Shown here: one piece after another, positions 9,749 through 18,740 of the stretch
Numbering within the stretch: the first letter of the stretch is position 1
Layout: the number at the start of each line of letters is the position of its first letter
Assembly (NCBI RefSeq): GCF_026343295.1
Contig: NZ_JAPELY010000001.1
Span: forward strand, 434,001-498,000
Length of the DNA stretch: 64,000 nucleotides
DNA from: Streptomyces sp. NBC_00083
GTDB taxonomy: Bacteria > Actinomycetota > Actinomycetes > Streptomycetales > Streptomycetaceae
Reading direction: 5' to 3'
Made by a program: the position numbers and the translations under genes
Notes under the pieces: model-generated
Databases searched by the model: none
What the model saw: the letters and a program-made list of their open reading frames with translations, nothing else
Told to the model about the DNA's origin: nothing

Positions 9749-10548
9749 GCGCCGGCGCCGCCCGCGTCCCGGTGCTGCTCTACCACGCGGTGATGGACGA
9801 CCCGCCCGCCTGGATCGCCGAATTCACCGTCACACCACGGCAGTTCGCGGCGCAGCTCGACGCGATCCGCGACAGCGGACGTACGCCCGTGACCGTCGGC
9901 GCCCTCGCCGCCCACTTCGCCGGGCGGGGTCCGCTGCCGCCGAGGCCCGTCGCGCTCACCTTCGACGACGGCTTCGCCGACCTGCCGGGCCGCACCGCCG
10001 AAGCCCTCGCGGCCCGCGCGCTGCCCGCCACCGCCTACCTCACCACCGGCGCGCTCGCACCCGGCGGCACGAGCCTGCTGCCGCCCGCCCCGATGATGCG
10101 CCTCGACCAGGCGGAGCTCCTGGAGGAGTACGGGATGGAGATCGGCGGGCACACCGTCTCGCACGCCCAGCTCGACACCCTCACCCGGCGCGCCCTGCGC
10201 CATGAACTCACCACGTCCAAAGCCGTGTTGGAGGACGTGCTCGGCCACCGGATCGCCCACCTCGCCTACCCGCACGGCTACAACAGCCGCGCCGTGCGCC
10301 GGGCCGCGCGCGCCGCCGGGTACGAGACGGCCGTCGCGGTGCGGCACGCGCTCAGCTCCGAGCGCGACGAGGCCTACCGCATCGCCCGGCTCATCGTGCG
10401 CCGCGGCCACACCGTCGCCGACGTCGAGGCGTGGATGCGCGGCGAGGGGGCGCGAATCGCGCCGTACAACGACGGTTTCCGCACGGTGGGTTGGCGGCTC
10501 TACCGCCGGACCAGGGCCGCGGTGAAGGGGCCCGTCTTCGCCGGGTGA
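9745..10548 (+). CDS. Polysaccharide deacetylase (NodB/CE4 domain)
   Basis: This is a 267-residue carbohydrate esterase family 4 protein that removes N- or O-acetyl groups from glycans. Motif 1 is clear (ALTFDDGFADLPGR, carrying the catalytic base and a metal Asp). Motif 2 appears as EIGGHTVSHAQLDTL, providing the His-x3-His metal ligands, and AYPHGYNSRAVRRA corresponds to motif 3. No signal peptide is apparent, so it may act in the cytoplasm or be exported by another route. ATG 9745 overlaps the glycosyltransferase stop by four bases, so translation is coupled. With its neighbours it suggests a deacetylated amino-sugar polymer. Confidence 0.92.
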   Translation: MSAGAARVPVLLYHAVMDDPPAWIAEFTVTPRQFAAQLDAIRDSGRTPVTVGALAAHFAGRGPLPPRPVALTFDDGFADLPGRTAEALAARALPATAYLTTGALAPGGTSLLPPAPMMRLDQAELLEEYGMEIGGHTVSHAQLDTLTRRALRHELTTSKAVLEDVLGHRIAHLAYPHGYNSRAVRRAARAAGYETAVAVRHALSSERDEAYRIARLIVRRGHTVADVEAWMRGEGARIAPYNDGFRTVGWRLYRRTRAAVKGPVFAG

Positions 10549-10693
10549 CGGAAGCCGGGGGCGCCCGCGTGGTAGCCACACGGACGCGAAGAGTGTTCCT
10601 ATACTTCTAATTCGCTCAACGGGACAGCCTCGGACAACAGCCAGGGGACGGCGGCGTGACGGCCGCGACCACATCTGTGGGGGGAGTCGTACT

Positions 10694-12682
10694 GTGCGGC
10701 AACGCGGGCCCACGCCGGTCCAGGGGAGTGAGCAGTACCCCGAGGACGCGGTGGACCGACGGTCGGCGGAAGAGCGGGGTGCGGCCGGGGCCCCGGTGAA
10801 GGGCAAGCGACGATGGCGGCCCGCGTCCTCTCCGCCCTCGGCGGCGTCGGCGCCGGACCTGATGTCCCCTCAAATCCTGTTCACCTGGCTGCCGTTGGCC
10901 GTCGCCATCGCCCTGTGGGTGTACGCCCTGCCGGGCATCGACTACCTCCACATGGGCGACTGGGGGCTGATCGACAAGCTTCCGGCCGCGTTCTACCTCT
11001 CCCTCGCCGTCCTCACCGGCGGCTTCGTGGTCAGCCTGCGGCGGGCCGGCACCGCGCCCTGGTGGCCGGGGCTCTACAGCGTCGCCCTGCTCTTCGCGCT
11101 CAAGGCGCCCACCGCGATCCTCTACAACGCGGTGCGCTACCCCTGGGCGTCCAAGCACGACGCGGTCGTCAACCACCTGCTCGCCAACCAGGAGCTGCGG
11201 CCCGGCGTCCCGCTGTCCGGCAACATGGCGGCGTACGACCAGTGGCCCGGCTTCTTCACGCTCAACGCCGGGCTCGTGCGGGCCTTCGGCGTGGACACCG
11301 CGGCCTCGTACCTCAACTGGGCGCCGCTGTTCTACGGCGTGGTCCTCATCCCCGTACTGGTCCTGATCTACCGCACCTTCGCCGAGGACTGGCGGCTCGT
11401 GTGGACCGGCGTGTGGATCTTCGAGGTCGCCAACTGGGTCGGGCAGGACTACTTCTCGCCCCAGGGCATGGCGCTGATCCTGCACCTGGCCGTGCTCGCC
11501 GTGGTCTTCCGGCACTTCGTACGCCCCGGGGCGGCGGGCGGGCTGCGCTCGCGGGCCAACCTCGACCCGGCGGCGGCCAGTGTTCCGCCGCCGACCACCG
11601 GGCGGCAGCGGGCCGTCTGCGTCGCGATCCTGGCCCCGATGATCGCCGCCATCAACTTCACCCACCAGCTGACCCCGGTGATGCTGTGCGTCGCCCTCGT
11701 CGCGCTCAACCTGACCCGGCGCTACCGCAACCCCGGGCTCCTCGTCGTGACCGCCCTGATCATGCTGATCTGGGACCTCACCATGGGCCGGCCGCTCTTC
11801 GTGGAGACGCTCGCGTCCCTCAAGGAGTCCGTGGGCAACCTCCTCAACAACTCGCGCGCCGGGTACGCCGGTGAACTCACCGGCCCCGGGCCGGTGTTGC
11901 AGGGCCGCGCCGACATCGTCATGGTCCTGGTGGTCGCGGGGCTCGCGGCGGTCGCCGTCGTACTGCGGCGCAAACTGGTCAGGAGCGCGCTGCCGCTGCT
12001 CCTGGTGTCCGTGGCGCCGGTGCCGCTCTTCGCCGTCAACGACTACGGCGGCGAAATGCTCTTCCGCGTCTACCTGTTCGGGCTGCCCGGCGCGGCGTTC
12101 TTCGCTGCGGCGGCGCTGGTGCCGGCGGCGGGGCGGGGGCGGGTGCGGGTGCGGATGGGGGTGCGTGTGCGGTGGAGGGTGCCGGCCGCCGTGCGCCGGC
12201 GGGGCGCGGCCGTCGCGCTGCCGGTGGTGCTCGTGCTGCTCGTCGCCGGGTTCGTCCCGGCGTACTACGGCAAGGAGCGGATGTACTACACGCCGCCCGC
12301 GGAGACGGCGATGGTGACCCGGGTGCTCGACAACGCGCCCAAGGGCTCGATGATCCTCGCCGTCACCGGGTCCTTCCCGCAGGCACTGCACCGCTACGAC
12401 CAGCTGGAGCACTGGTACGTGGCCGAGCAGGAGGAGCCGCAGAACGCGATCATGCTGCGGGATCCGGTGGGGTATCTGGAGCCGCAGCTGCCGAAGGACG
12501 GGCGGCCGGTGTACTTCATCCTCACGCGCACGCAGGACATCTACTCGGCGGGGGAGGGGTTGCTTCCGGCCGGGGGCTTCCAGAGGCTGAAGCGGGAGCT
12601 TGAGGGGTCGGGGAGGTTTCGCGTGATCGACGCGAACGAATACGGCACGATCCTCCAATACGCCCCACCTACTCCACGGTGA
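10694..12682 (+). CDS. Polytopic membrane protein of the polysaccharide cluster
   Basis: This 662-residue protein has roughly 10-12 hydrophobic segments, beginning with FTWLPLAVAIALWVYAL near residue 60 after a hydrophilic N-terminus. A large non-membrane tail begins at about residue 510 (VPAYYGKERMYYTPPAETAM...). The architecture, with a first loop containing DYLHMGDWGL and VGQDYFSPQGMAL between helices, recalls membrane glycosyltransferases or glycan polymerases, but no catalytic motif can be assigned firmly. The GTG at 10694 follows GGGGGGAG; a start further in is possible. It is probably the polymerase or an assembly factor for the polysaccharide made by this cluster, by context only. A block of repeats follows. 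Confidence 0.78.
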   Translation: MRQRGPTPVQGSEQYPEDAVDRRSAEERGAAGAPVKGKRRWRPASSPPSAASAPDLMSPQILFTWLPLAVAIALWVYALPGIDYLHMGDWGLIDKLPAAFYLSLAVLTGGFVVSLRRAGTAPWWPGLYSVALLFALKAPTAILYNAVRYPWASKHDAVVNHLLANQELRPGVPLSGNMAAYDQWPGFFTLNAGLVRAFGVDTAASYLNWAPLFYGVVLIPVLVLIYRTFAEDWRLVWTGVWIFEVANWVGQDYFSPQGMALILHLAVLAVVFRHFVRPGAAGGLRSRANLDPAAASVPPPTTGRQRAVCVAILAPMIAAINFTHQLTPVMLCVALVALNLTRRYRNPGLLVVTALIMLIWDLTMGRPLFVETLASLKESVGNLLNNSRAGYAGELTGPGPVLQGRADIVMVLVVAGLAAVAVVLRRKLVRSALPLLLVSVAPVPLFAVNDYGGEMLFRVYLFGLPGAAFFAAAALVPAAGRGRVRVRMGVRVRWRVPAAVRRRGAAVALPVVLVLLVAGFVPAYYGKERMYYTPPAETAMVTRVLDNAPKGSMILAVTGSFPQALHRYDQLEHWYVAEQEEPQNAIMLRDPVGYLEPQLPKDGRPVYFILTRTQDIYSAGEGLLPAGGFQRLKRELEGSGRFRVIDANEYGTILQYAPPTPR

Positions 12683-13282
12683 CCCCGACCCCCCTGGGGC
12701 TCCGCCCCGGGCCCCGCCCGCGCGTTCTCCCACCCACCTCCGTGCGGCGACACCAATGAGGCCCGGCCCCCTGGGGCTCCGCCCCGGGCCCCGCCCGCGC
12801 GTTCTCCCACCCGCCTCCCGTGCGGCGACACCGATGAGGCCCGGCCCCCTGGGGCTCCGCCCCAGACCCCGTTCGCGCCTGAACGGCGCTCGTCCTCAAT
12901 CGCCGGACGGGCTGAGGTGGCCTGAACCGGGCATCCTGCCAGGGCCCAACCCACCTGGGGGCGCGGGGAACTGCGCGAGTCGCGGGCACGGTCCGCGGAC
13001 GAAGGCGGGGTTGCCGGGGGTGCCGATGCTGGGCATCCTGCCAAGGGTCAGCCCACCTGGGGGCGCGGGGAACTGCGCGAGTCGCGAGCACGGTCCGCAC
13101 CCGAGGGCGGGGTTGCCGGGGCTCCGCCCCAGACCCCGTTCGCGCCTGAACGGCGCTCGTCCTCAATCGCCGGACGGGCTGAGGTGGCCTGAACCGGGCA
13201 TCCTGCCAGGGCCCAACCCACCTGGGGGCGCGCGAGGGGGGCCCGGGGTCGGGAAGATGGTCCGCGTCCGAGAGGAACAGCC
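12683..13282. repeat. Repeat-rich intergenic block
   Basis: Three tandem units of 77-78 bp start near 12691, 12768 and 12846, each beginning CCCCTGGGGCTCCGCCCC. A 115-bp sequence at 12851-12965 recurs without mismatch at 13118-13232. A third pattern, GGGCATCCTGCCA followed by CACCTGGGGGCGCGGGGAACTGCGCG, occurs at 12929 and 13031, and its first part again at about 13198. The elements are the reverse complement of modules at 31.4, 55.2 and 60.5 kb. Open frames through the block are by-products of base composition. Confidence 0.9.
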
Positions 13283-13675
13283 GTGATGCTCACCCAGCCG
13301 CACACCCGCCTCACCACCGCCGCATCCGGCTGGCTGGCCCTCGCCGCCACCCAGCTCCCCGCAGGGGTCCCGCTGCGATGGATCCCGGTCCTCCTCTTCG
13401 TCTCGCTCGGCCCCGGCTTCGCGTTGCTCTATCCGCAGGCCGCCTCCCTGCGCCCCGGCGCCCGACTGGAGGCGCTCGCGCTCGTCGCGCCGCTCAGCCT
13501 GTCGTTCGGGGCGCTCGTCTCCACCTGCCTCTTCCTCGTGCACGGGTTCTCGGCGACCGCGTTCCTCGTCTCCCTGGCCGGCTTCTCCACCCTCGCCAGT
13601 GCCTTCCCGGGGCTGCCGCTGCCGGCCGCCACCCGGGGCGCAGCCGAGCGGGACAAACGGATCAAAGCCCCGTGA
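13283..13675 (+). CDS. Small membrane protein, unknown
   Basis: This protein of about 130 residues has three or four predicted membrane segments (around WIPVLLFVSLGPGFALLY, LEALALVAPLSLSFGALVSTCLFL and ATAFLVSLAGFSTLASAF) and a short basic tail. A GAGAGGAAC ribosome site precedes GTG 13283 and ATG 13286; either could be the start. I do not recognise the family. It ends eight bases from the end of the oppositely oriented flippase gene and lies inside the polysaccharide cluster, so it may be an accessory of the export machinery. The tail RDKRIKAP looks ragged, and truncation of a longer protein cannot be excluded. Confidence 0.65.
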   Translation: MMLTQPHTRLTTAASGWLALAATQLPAGVPLRWIPVLLFVSLGPGFALLYPQAASLRPGARLEALALVAPLSLSFGALVSTCLFLVHGFSATAFLVSLAGFSTLASAFPGLPLPAATRGAAERDKRIKAP

Positions 13676-13683
13676 CGGCGCGG

Positions 13684-15876
13684 CTACCGCCCCCGCGCCG
13701 CCCGGTACACCAGAGCCGCCCCCGTCGCCACGAACAGTCCCGCGAAGACCGGCAGCGCCACCGTCGCGAAGGTGTGCTGGGCCGCCCAGCCCGTGACCGC
13801 GAGGAGCCACACCACCACCGCGGTCACCCTCCAGTGCGCGCCCAGGGCACGCAGCAGCACCGTAGCGAGGGCCAGGCACAGCAGGTGGAGGGCCGGGGGC
13901 AGCCAGCGTCCGACGCCGCCCGGGGCGGCGAGTCCCGCGGTCTCGGAGAGGAAGCGGGTGAGCTGGGTGTGCCAGGGGCCCGACAGCGGGTCCGGCAGGA
14001 CGCCCAGGATGACCGGGGCGGTGTGCAGGGCCGCCACCGTCACCCACAGCCCGGCCACCAGGAGGCCGGGGCGCGGCCGGTACAGCGACACCGCCGCGCT
14101 GCACACCACGATGAGCAGCACCCCGGCGGTCAGGCTCACCGGCGGCAGCGCGTGCAGCAGTCCCGCGCCGTTGAGGTCCGGGCCGCCGCCCACCGGGTCG
14201 GCGGCGCGCGACAGGGGTACCCAGAACAGCCCAGCCGCCAGGCCGAGCAGGAGCCACAGGGCGGTGACCAGGAGCGATTCGTCGCTCTCGGGGGCCGAGG
14301 GGTCCGGCGGCAGGCGCAGGTGCAGGGTGGTCGCCGAGCCCTGGTCGGGGTCGACCGGCCGCGCATCGCGTGCGCCCGGCGCGTACACGGGGATGCCGAG
14401 CGCGGGCGTCGCCGTGTCCATGCCGCCGCGCAGATACGCGGTCTGCGTCGCCCAGCGCGTCCCGTACTCCCGCGCCTCCTCCGTCCGTGCCGCCTGCGCC
14501 CGCATCGCCCAACTCGTGCCGAAATCAGGGGGCTTGACGGCGCTCGGCGTACGGACGGTGGCGCGGGCCGCGAGGGCGCCGCGCAGTCCCGGCACGCAGC
14601 ACAGCGCCATCACCGTCATCGCGCACAGCTGCGCCCAGCCCGCGCCGGAGATGCCGAGCGGGCCGAGCAGCACCGCGGCGCTGCCGAGGACCAGCGTGCA
14701 CATCGCGCCCTGGAGGAGGGCGAGCACGCCGGTGCGGCCCTGGACGCGGAGCACCCCGATGTACAGCTCGACGGCGACCCGCGGGATCGCGGCGGCGGCC
14801 AGCAACTGGAGTACCAGCGTGCCGTGTTCGGCGTAGTCGTCGCCGAACGGGCGGAGGATCTGGCGGGCGAGGACGAGCAGGAAGAGCACCACCGGGATCA
14901 GCAGCAGCGCCATCCGGCGCAGCGCGCCGCGCACCCCGTCGGCGAGCCGGTCGGGGCTGTGCGAGGAGTGCGCGGTGAGCGAGGAGGCCATGTTGATGGC
15001 CATGAACTCCATCGTCCCGCCGACGGTGTACGCGATGAAGAAGAAGCCGTTCTGGGCGGCGGGGAAGCGCACCGCGACCATCACCGGGAGCAGGTTGATC
15101 ATGGCGAGGGAGAACAGCGCGCCGACCGAGTCCCCGGCCAGGAAGCGGCCGATCTCGCGCAGTTCGGGGACGGGACGGTCGCGGTCGGCGGCGGCCTGCG
15201 CGGGGATCAGCCGGCGGAAGACGAGCCAGCCGAGCGGCAGGATGGACAGCGCGGTCGCGGCGGCCCAGGAGACGAAGACGCCGAGGGCGAGCGCGGAGAA
15301 GACGGCGAGCAGGAGCAGCTTGCCGAGGGAGAAGACGGCGTTGCCGAGCGGCACCCAGATTGCCTTGCGCAGGCCGGTCAGGACGCCGTCCTGGAGGGTC
15401 AGGACCGCCCAGGCCACCGACGACGCGGTGAAGACCGCCCCGGCGGTGAGCCCGGAGAGCGGTGCGTACGAGGGGCCCCACAGCGGCAGCGTGAACAGGA
15501 AGCCGACGCAGGCCACCGTCACCACGACGGTGCTGGCCACGTAGGCGCGGCGCACCAGGAGCCCGGTGGAGCGGCCGGCCCGCGGCACGTAGCGGACCAC
15601 CGCGCCGATCATGGTGGTGGCGGTGATCGAGGCGAGCAGCTTCATCGCGGCGATGGCGGCCGAGCCCTGACCGACCGCCTCCTCGCTGTAGTAGCGGGCC
15701 GCGACCAGCCAGAAGCCGAGGCCGAGCGCGGCCGACACCGCTGTCGACAGCATCAGGGCGTAGGCGTTGCGGAACATCGAGTCGCCGCCGCCCGTGGGCG
15801 GGGCGCTGTCCGTGACGGCCTGCTCGGACGGCACCGCGGCGCGGTCCTCGATCCCGGATCCGGCCGTGTCAGCCAC
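13684..15876 (-). CDS. Wzx/MATE-like polysaccharide flippase with C-terminal membrane extension
   Basis: The first 420 or so residues resemble MVF/PST-type flippases: FRNAYALMLSTAVSAALGLGFWLVAARYYS, then about twelve hydrophobic helices, including a central SLAMINLLPVMVAVRFP. Such proteins move lipid-linked glycan units across the membrane. After a hydrophilic linker (about 430-520) comes a second membrane module of about 200 residues with six hydrophobic segments. That is longer than usual for the family (about 450-500 aa). The extension has the same pattern of helices and loop spacing as the start of the membrane protein at 10694. The start overlaps the aminotransferase stop by eight bases, so the two are co-translated. 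Confidence 0.85.
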   Translation of the reverse strand: MADTAGSGIEDRAAVPSEQAVTDSAPPTGGGDSMFRNAYALMLSTAVSAALGLGFWLVAARYYSEEAVGQGSAAIAAMKLLASITATTMIGAVVRYVPRAGRSTGLLVRRAYVASTVVVTVACVGFLFTLPLWGPSYAPLSGLTAGAVFTASSVAWAVLTLQDGVLTGLRKAIWVPLGNAVFSLGKLLLLAVFSALALGVFVSWAAATALSILPLGWLVFRRLIPAQAAADRDRPVPELREIGRFLAGDSVGALFSLAMINLLPVMVAVRFPAAQNGFFFIAYTVGGTMEFMAINMASSLTAHSSHSPDRLADGVRGALRRMALLLIPVVLFLLVLARQILRPFGDDYAEHGTLVLQLLAAAAIPRVAVELYIGVLRVQGRTGVLALLQGAMCTLVLGSAAVLLGPLGISGAGWAQLCAMTVMALCCVPGLRGALAARATVRTPSAVKPPDFGTSWAMRAQAARTEEAREYGTRWATQTAYLRGGMDTATPALGIPVYAPGARDARPVDPDQGSATTLHLRLPPDPSAPESDESLLVTALWLLLGLAAGLFWVPLSRAADPVGGGPDLNGAGLLHALPPVSLTAGVLLIVVCSAAVSLYRPRPGLLVAGLWVTVAALHTAPVILGVLPDPLSGPWHTQLTRFLSETAGLAAPGGVGRWLPPALHLLCLALATVLLRALGAHWRVTAVVVWLLAVTGWAAQHTFATVALPVFAGLFVATGAALVYRAARGR

Positions 15877-17041
15877 CGGTGGGGCCGCCCCTCGCGGGCC
15901 GTACGCCCGCCGCGCGCAGCACGGCGATGGTGCGTTCGGCCTTCAACGGGTCGACGGGCAGGGCGTGCCGGGCGAACCAGCGGGCGGGCTCGGGCGCGGG
16001 GGAGGGGTCGGTGAAGGCGGCGCCCGCGTAGTCGTCGAGCGGCGGGTCGTACAGGTAGCCCACCGTGATCCGCTCGCGGGCGAGCGCCGCGCGGGCCGCG
16101 TCGCGGTCCTCGACGAGCAGCGGCACCCGGAACAGCGGCTGCACCGGCCCCGGTCCGGGCCGCGCCCACTCGGTGGCGAGCAGGGTGCGCGTGCCCGCGC
16201 GGTGCGCGTCGAGGACGGCGTCGAGCCTGCCCACCTTCCGGGCGATGCGGGCGAGCCGGCCCCGGCCGGGAGTCGCCCGGTAGTCGTGCATGTCGACGCG
16301 GGCCCAGGAGTGGAAGGCGCCGAGGTTCGGCGCGACGGAGAGGGCGCGGGTCAGGTCGGCGGGGCGCAGCGGCATGCGGATGTCGTCGCGTTCCTGCTGT
16401 CCGAGCAGGCGCAGGGCGGCCCAGGCCGCCGGGGCCAGGCGCAGCCCGCGTACGGTCGCCTCGGCGTACGGGCGGGCCCAGTAGGCGAGTTCGGCGCCGG
16501 CGCCGCGGGGTTCCAGGAGTTCGTCCCGGGCCTTGGTGAGCGCGTCGCGCAGCCCCGGGTCGGCGATGGTGAGGAAGCCGCCGGCCTTGGCCGCGGTGTG
16601 TTTGGAGAGGCTGAAGACGGAGGCCTGCCCGAAGGTGCCGACCGGGCGCCCGGCGCTCTCGCTGCCGATGGCGTGGGCCGCGTCCTCGATGAGGGGGATG
16701 TTCAACCCGGCACAGCGGGCGGCCAGTTCGGGTGCCGGGTCGGGATTGCCGTACAGGTTGGTGGTGAGGACGGCGGAGAGCCGGGGCCAGAGCTCCTCGG
16801 GCACGGCGGCCGGGTCGAGGGAGCCGTCGCGCGGGTCGAGCGGCGCCTGCACCGGGCGCAGTCCCGCCGCGAGGACCACGAAGAAGATGACGTCGTCGTT
16901 GACGGGGGACATCAGGACCAGGCCCCCGGGCGGGCACCAGTGTCTGAGCGCCACGTACAGGCCGAGCCGGCAGGACGGCACGTAGAGGCACTCGCGCCCC
17001 AGCCGTCGGCGCATCGCTGCTTCGAGCTCTTCGTACGCCAT
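15869..17041 (-). CDS. DegT/DnrJ/EryC1/StrS-type PLP aminotransferase
   Basis: This 390-residue fold-type I PLP enzyme belongs to the sugar aminotransferase group. Evidence is LYVPSCRLGLYVALRHW at the N-terminus, VLTTNLYGNPDP, LIEDAAHAIGSE (cofactor-contacting Asp-Ala-Ala-His), and VFSLSKHTAAKAGGFLTI with the Schiff-base lysine. It would make an amino sugar, or in an unusual case a non-sugar amine, for the polysaccharide whose genes surround it. ATG 17041 (MAYEELEAAM) with a GGGGGA ribosome site is chosen over an in-frame start 12 codons earlier. It is followed by the flippase gene with an overlap, forming a two-gene unit opposite the rest of the cluster. Confidence 0.88.
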   Translation of the reverse strand: MAYEELEAAMRRRLGRECLYVPSCRLGLYVALRHWCPPGGLVLMSPVNDDVIFFVVLAAGLRPVQAPLDPRDGSLDPAAVPEELWPRLSAVLTTNLYGNPDPAPELAARCAGLNIPLIEDAAHAIGSESAGRPVGTFGQASVFSLSKHTAAKAGGFLTIADPGLRDALTKARDELLEPRGAGAELAYWARPYAEATVRGLRLAPAAWAALRLLGQQERDDIRMPLRPADLTRALSVAPNLGAFHSWARVDMHDYRATPGRGRLARIARKVGRLDAVLDAHRAGTRTLLATEWARPGPGPVQPLFRVPLLVEDRDAARAALARERITVGYLYDPPLDDYAGAAFTDPSPAPEPARWFARHALPVDPLKAERTIAVLRAAGVRPARGGPTGG

Positions 17042-17112
17042 GAAGTCCCCCCGGGCGCCCCCGCGTCCCCCGCCCAATGTGGCCCAGTGCGCCCCGCCGC
17101 GTCAACAACGCG

Positions 17113-17145
17113 GAAGGGCCCGTTCCTTGACGGAACGGGCCCTTC
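17113..17145 (-). terminator. Terminator of the sigma factor gene
   Basis: A perfect 14-bp stem, GAAGGGCCCGTTCC (17113-17126) with GGAACGGGCCCTTC (17132-17145), has a five-base loop. It lies 13 bases beyond the sigma factor stop and before the aminotransferase start, so it separates the two minus-strand units. Confidence 0.8.
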
Positions 17146-17158
17146 GGACGGGTGTACG

Positions 17159-18061
17159 TCACTCTTCGACGGTCAGCCCCTTGCGGAGCTTGCGCAGGGT
17201 GCGCGAGAGCAGCCGGGAGACGTGCATCTGGGAGATGCCGAGCTCCTCGCCGATCTCGGACTGCGTCATGTTGGCGACGAAGCGCAGCGAAAGGATCTTC
17301 CGGTCCCGCGCGGGCAGCCCGGCGATCAACGGCTTCAGCGACTCGACGTACTCGACGCCTTCGAGGTCGTGGTCCTCGTAGCCGATGCGGTCGCTCAGGG
17401 CGCCCTCGGAGTCGTCCTCCTCGGGCTGTGCGTCCAGCGAGCTCGCGGTGTACGCGTTGCTCGCCGCCATGCCTTCGACGACTTCTTCCTTGGTGATGCC
17501 CAGGCGTTCGGCGAGCTCGCCCACCGTGGCCGAGCGGTCAAGCTGCTGGGCGAGTTCGTCGCCCGCCTTGGCGAGGTCCAGACGGAGCTCCTGGAGCCGG
17601 CGCGGAACCCGCACGGACCAGGAGGTGTCGCGGAAGAAGCGCTTGATCTCACCGACGATGGTCGGCATGGCGAAGGTGGGGAACTCGACGCCGCGGTCGA
17701 ACTCGAAGCGGTCGATCGCCTTGATCAGGCCGATGGTGCCGACCTGGATGATGTCTTCCATCGGTTCGCTGCGGGAGCGGAAGCGCGATGCGGCGAACTT
17801 CACCAGGGCCAGGTTCAGTTCGACCAGGGTGTTGCGCACGTACGCGTGCTCGTGCGTGCCCTCTTCGAGCGAGTCGAGGCGGGCGAAGAGCGTCTTCGAC
17901 AGGGCCCGCGCGTCGACGGGGCCGACTTCGGCGAAGGGCGGGATCTCGGGGAGGCCCTCAAGTCCCTCTCGTGCGTACTGTCGTGCCTGTGGGGGGCGGA
18001 TGTCCTGCGGTTCCTGCTTGATCGACGTATCCGCTTGCGATTCGTCGAGCCGGGGTGACAT
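17159..18061 (-). CDS. Stress/development RNA polymerase sigma factor (SigB/SigF/SigG family)
   Basis: This 300-residue group 3 sigma factor has all conserved regions. Region 2 contains EDIIQVGTIGLIKAIDRFE and FPTFAMPTIVGEIKRFFRD. Region 3 contains SWSVRVPRRLQELRL and VGELAERLGITKEEV. The region 4 HTH contains NMTQSEIGEELGISQMHVSRLLSRTLRKLR. The family is held inactive by a HATPase anti-sigma factor and freed by a STAS antagonist, and both proteins are encoded divergently just upstream. ATG 18061 gives MSPRLDESQ; a ribosome-site-like AGGAGA precedes it. The position next to the hut genes recalls the S. coelicolor sigI neighbourhood, but orthology to SigI is only an inference. Confidence 0.95.
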   Translation of the reverse strand: MSPRLDESQADTSIKQEPQDIRPPQARQYAREGLEGLPEIPPFAEVGPVDARALSKTLFARLDSLEEGTHEHAYVRNTLVELNLALVKFAASRFRSRSEPMEDIIQVGTIGLIKAIDRFEFDRGVEFPTFAMPTIVGEIKRFFRDTSWSVRVPRRLQELRLDLAKAGDELAQQLDRSATVGELAERLGITKEEVVEGMAASNAYTASSLDAQPEEDDSEGALSDRIGYEDHDLEGVEYVESLKPLIAGLPARDRKILSLRFVANMTQSEIGEELGISQMHVSRLLSRTLRKLRKGLTVEE

Positions 18062-18307
18062 GGGTCTCCTCCATCGTTCTCGGCATATGGCTGCCGATGC
18101 CCATACGTGTTGTCCGCGGTGTGCGGCGCCTCCGTGGCCGGTCGTGTTGAAATAACTGTCGCTACTACCCCTACCCGCTTTGAGTGGGCTCTTGCAAGGC
18201 TTCTTTGTCCCCATATGTCCGCTTTGCAGGGTTGTTTGGCTTTCAGATGTCGCAGGGAAGGCGTAGTGTTCTTGAGAAGTTACGACGAATCGGCGAAGAG
18301 GGACGGC
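18062..18307. promoter_or_regulatory. Divergent promoter region of the sigma factor and STAS genes
   Basis: This 246-bp, relatively AT-rich gap lies between two divergent starts. On the plus strand GTTTGGC (18232-18238) followed by GGGAAG (18253-18258) is a loose match to the GTTT/GGGTA(T) pattern read by SigB-type factors. On the minus strand GGGTAG occurs near 18173. Autoregulation is plausible and not shown. Confidence 0.35.
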
Positions 18308-18676
18308 ATGGACCGCGGCACGGTCGGCAGCACGAATCGGGGCCGGCTCCGGGTCGGAGTCCGTACCGAGGGCGCCAGTGAGGTCCTGACTCCGGCGGGT
18401 GAGCTCGATCACCACACGGCGGATCTGCTCAGGGAACCTCTGGAGGCGGCCATCGCCCAGGGGCGCACCAGGCTGGTCGTCGACTGCTCGCAACTGGAGT
18501 TCTGCGACTCCACCGGACTGAACGTGCTGCTCGGCGCCCGCCTCAAGGCGGAGGAGCTGGGGGGCGGGGTGCACCTGGTGGCGATGCAGCCGGTCGTTGC
18601 GAGAGTTTTCGAGATCACAGGGGCGGAGGCAGTCTTCACCGTGCATGATTCGCTCGATACCGCTCTGCGTGACTGA
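18308..18676 (+). CDS. STAS-domain anti-sigma factor antagonist
   Basis: This 122-residue SpoIIAA/RsbV-type protein contains TPAGELDHHTADLLREPL and the phosphorylation loop VVDCSQLEFCDSTGLNVLLGAR, whose serine (CDS-T-G) is the expected target of the HATPase partner. Unphosphorylated antagonist sequesters the anti-sigma factor and releases sigma. The ATG at 18308 is preceded by GAAGAGGGA. It is followed after 64 bases by the anti-sigma factor gene and lies divergent from the sigma factor gene, completing a partner-switching module. There are no membrane segments. Confidence 0.93.
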   Translation: MDRGTVGSTNRGRLRVGVRTEGASEVLTPAGELDHHTADLLREPLEAAIAQGRTRLVVDCSQLEFCDSTGLNVLLGARLKAEELGGGVHLVAMQPVVARVFEITGAEAVFTVHDSLDTALRD

Positions 18677-18740
18677 CCCCGATTCGTCCGGGCAGGAGAG
18701 CAGACTCAAGACATTGGCGAATCGGTGAGGTGAAGCGCTG

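Noticed and set aside
13378..16014. Plus-strand open frame of 878 codons opposite the flippase
   Set aside because: High-GC shadow: composition is Arg/Gln/Gly-rich, lacks domain signatures, and the opposite strand has an excellent flippase.
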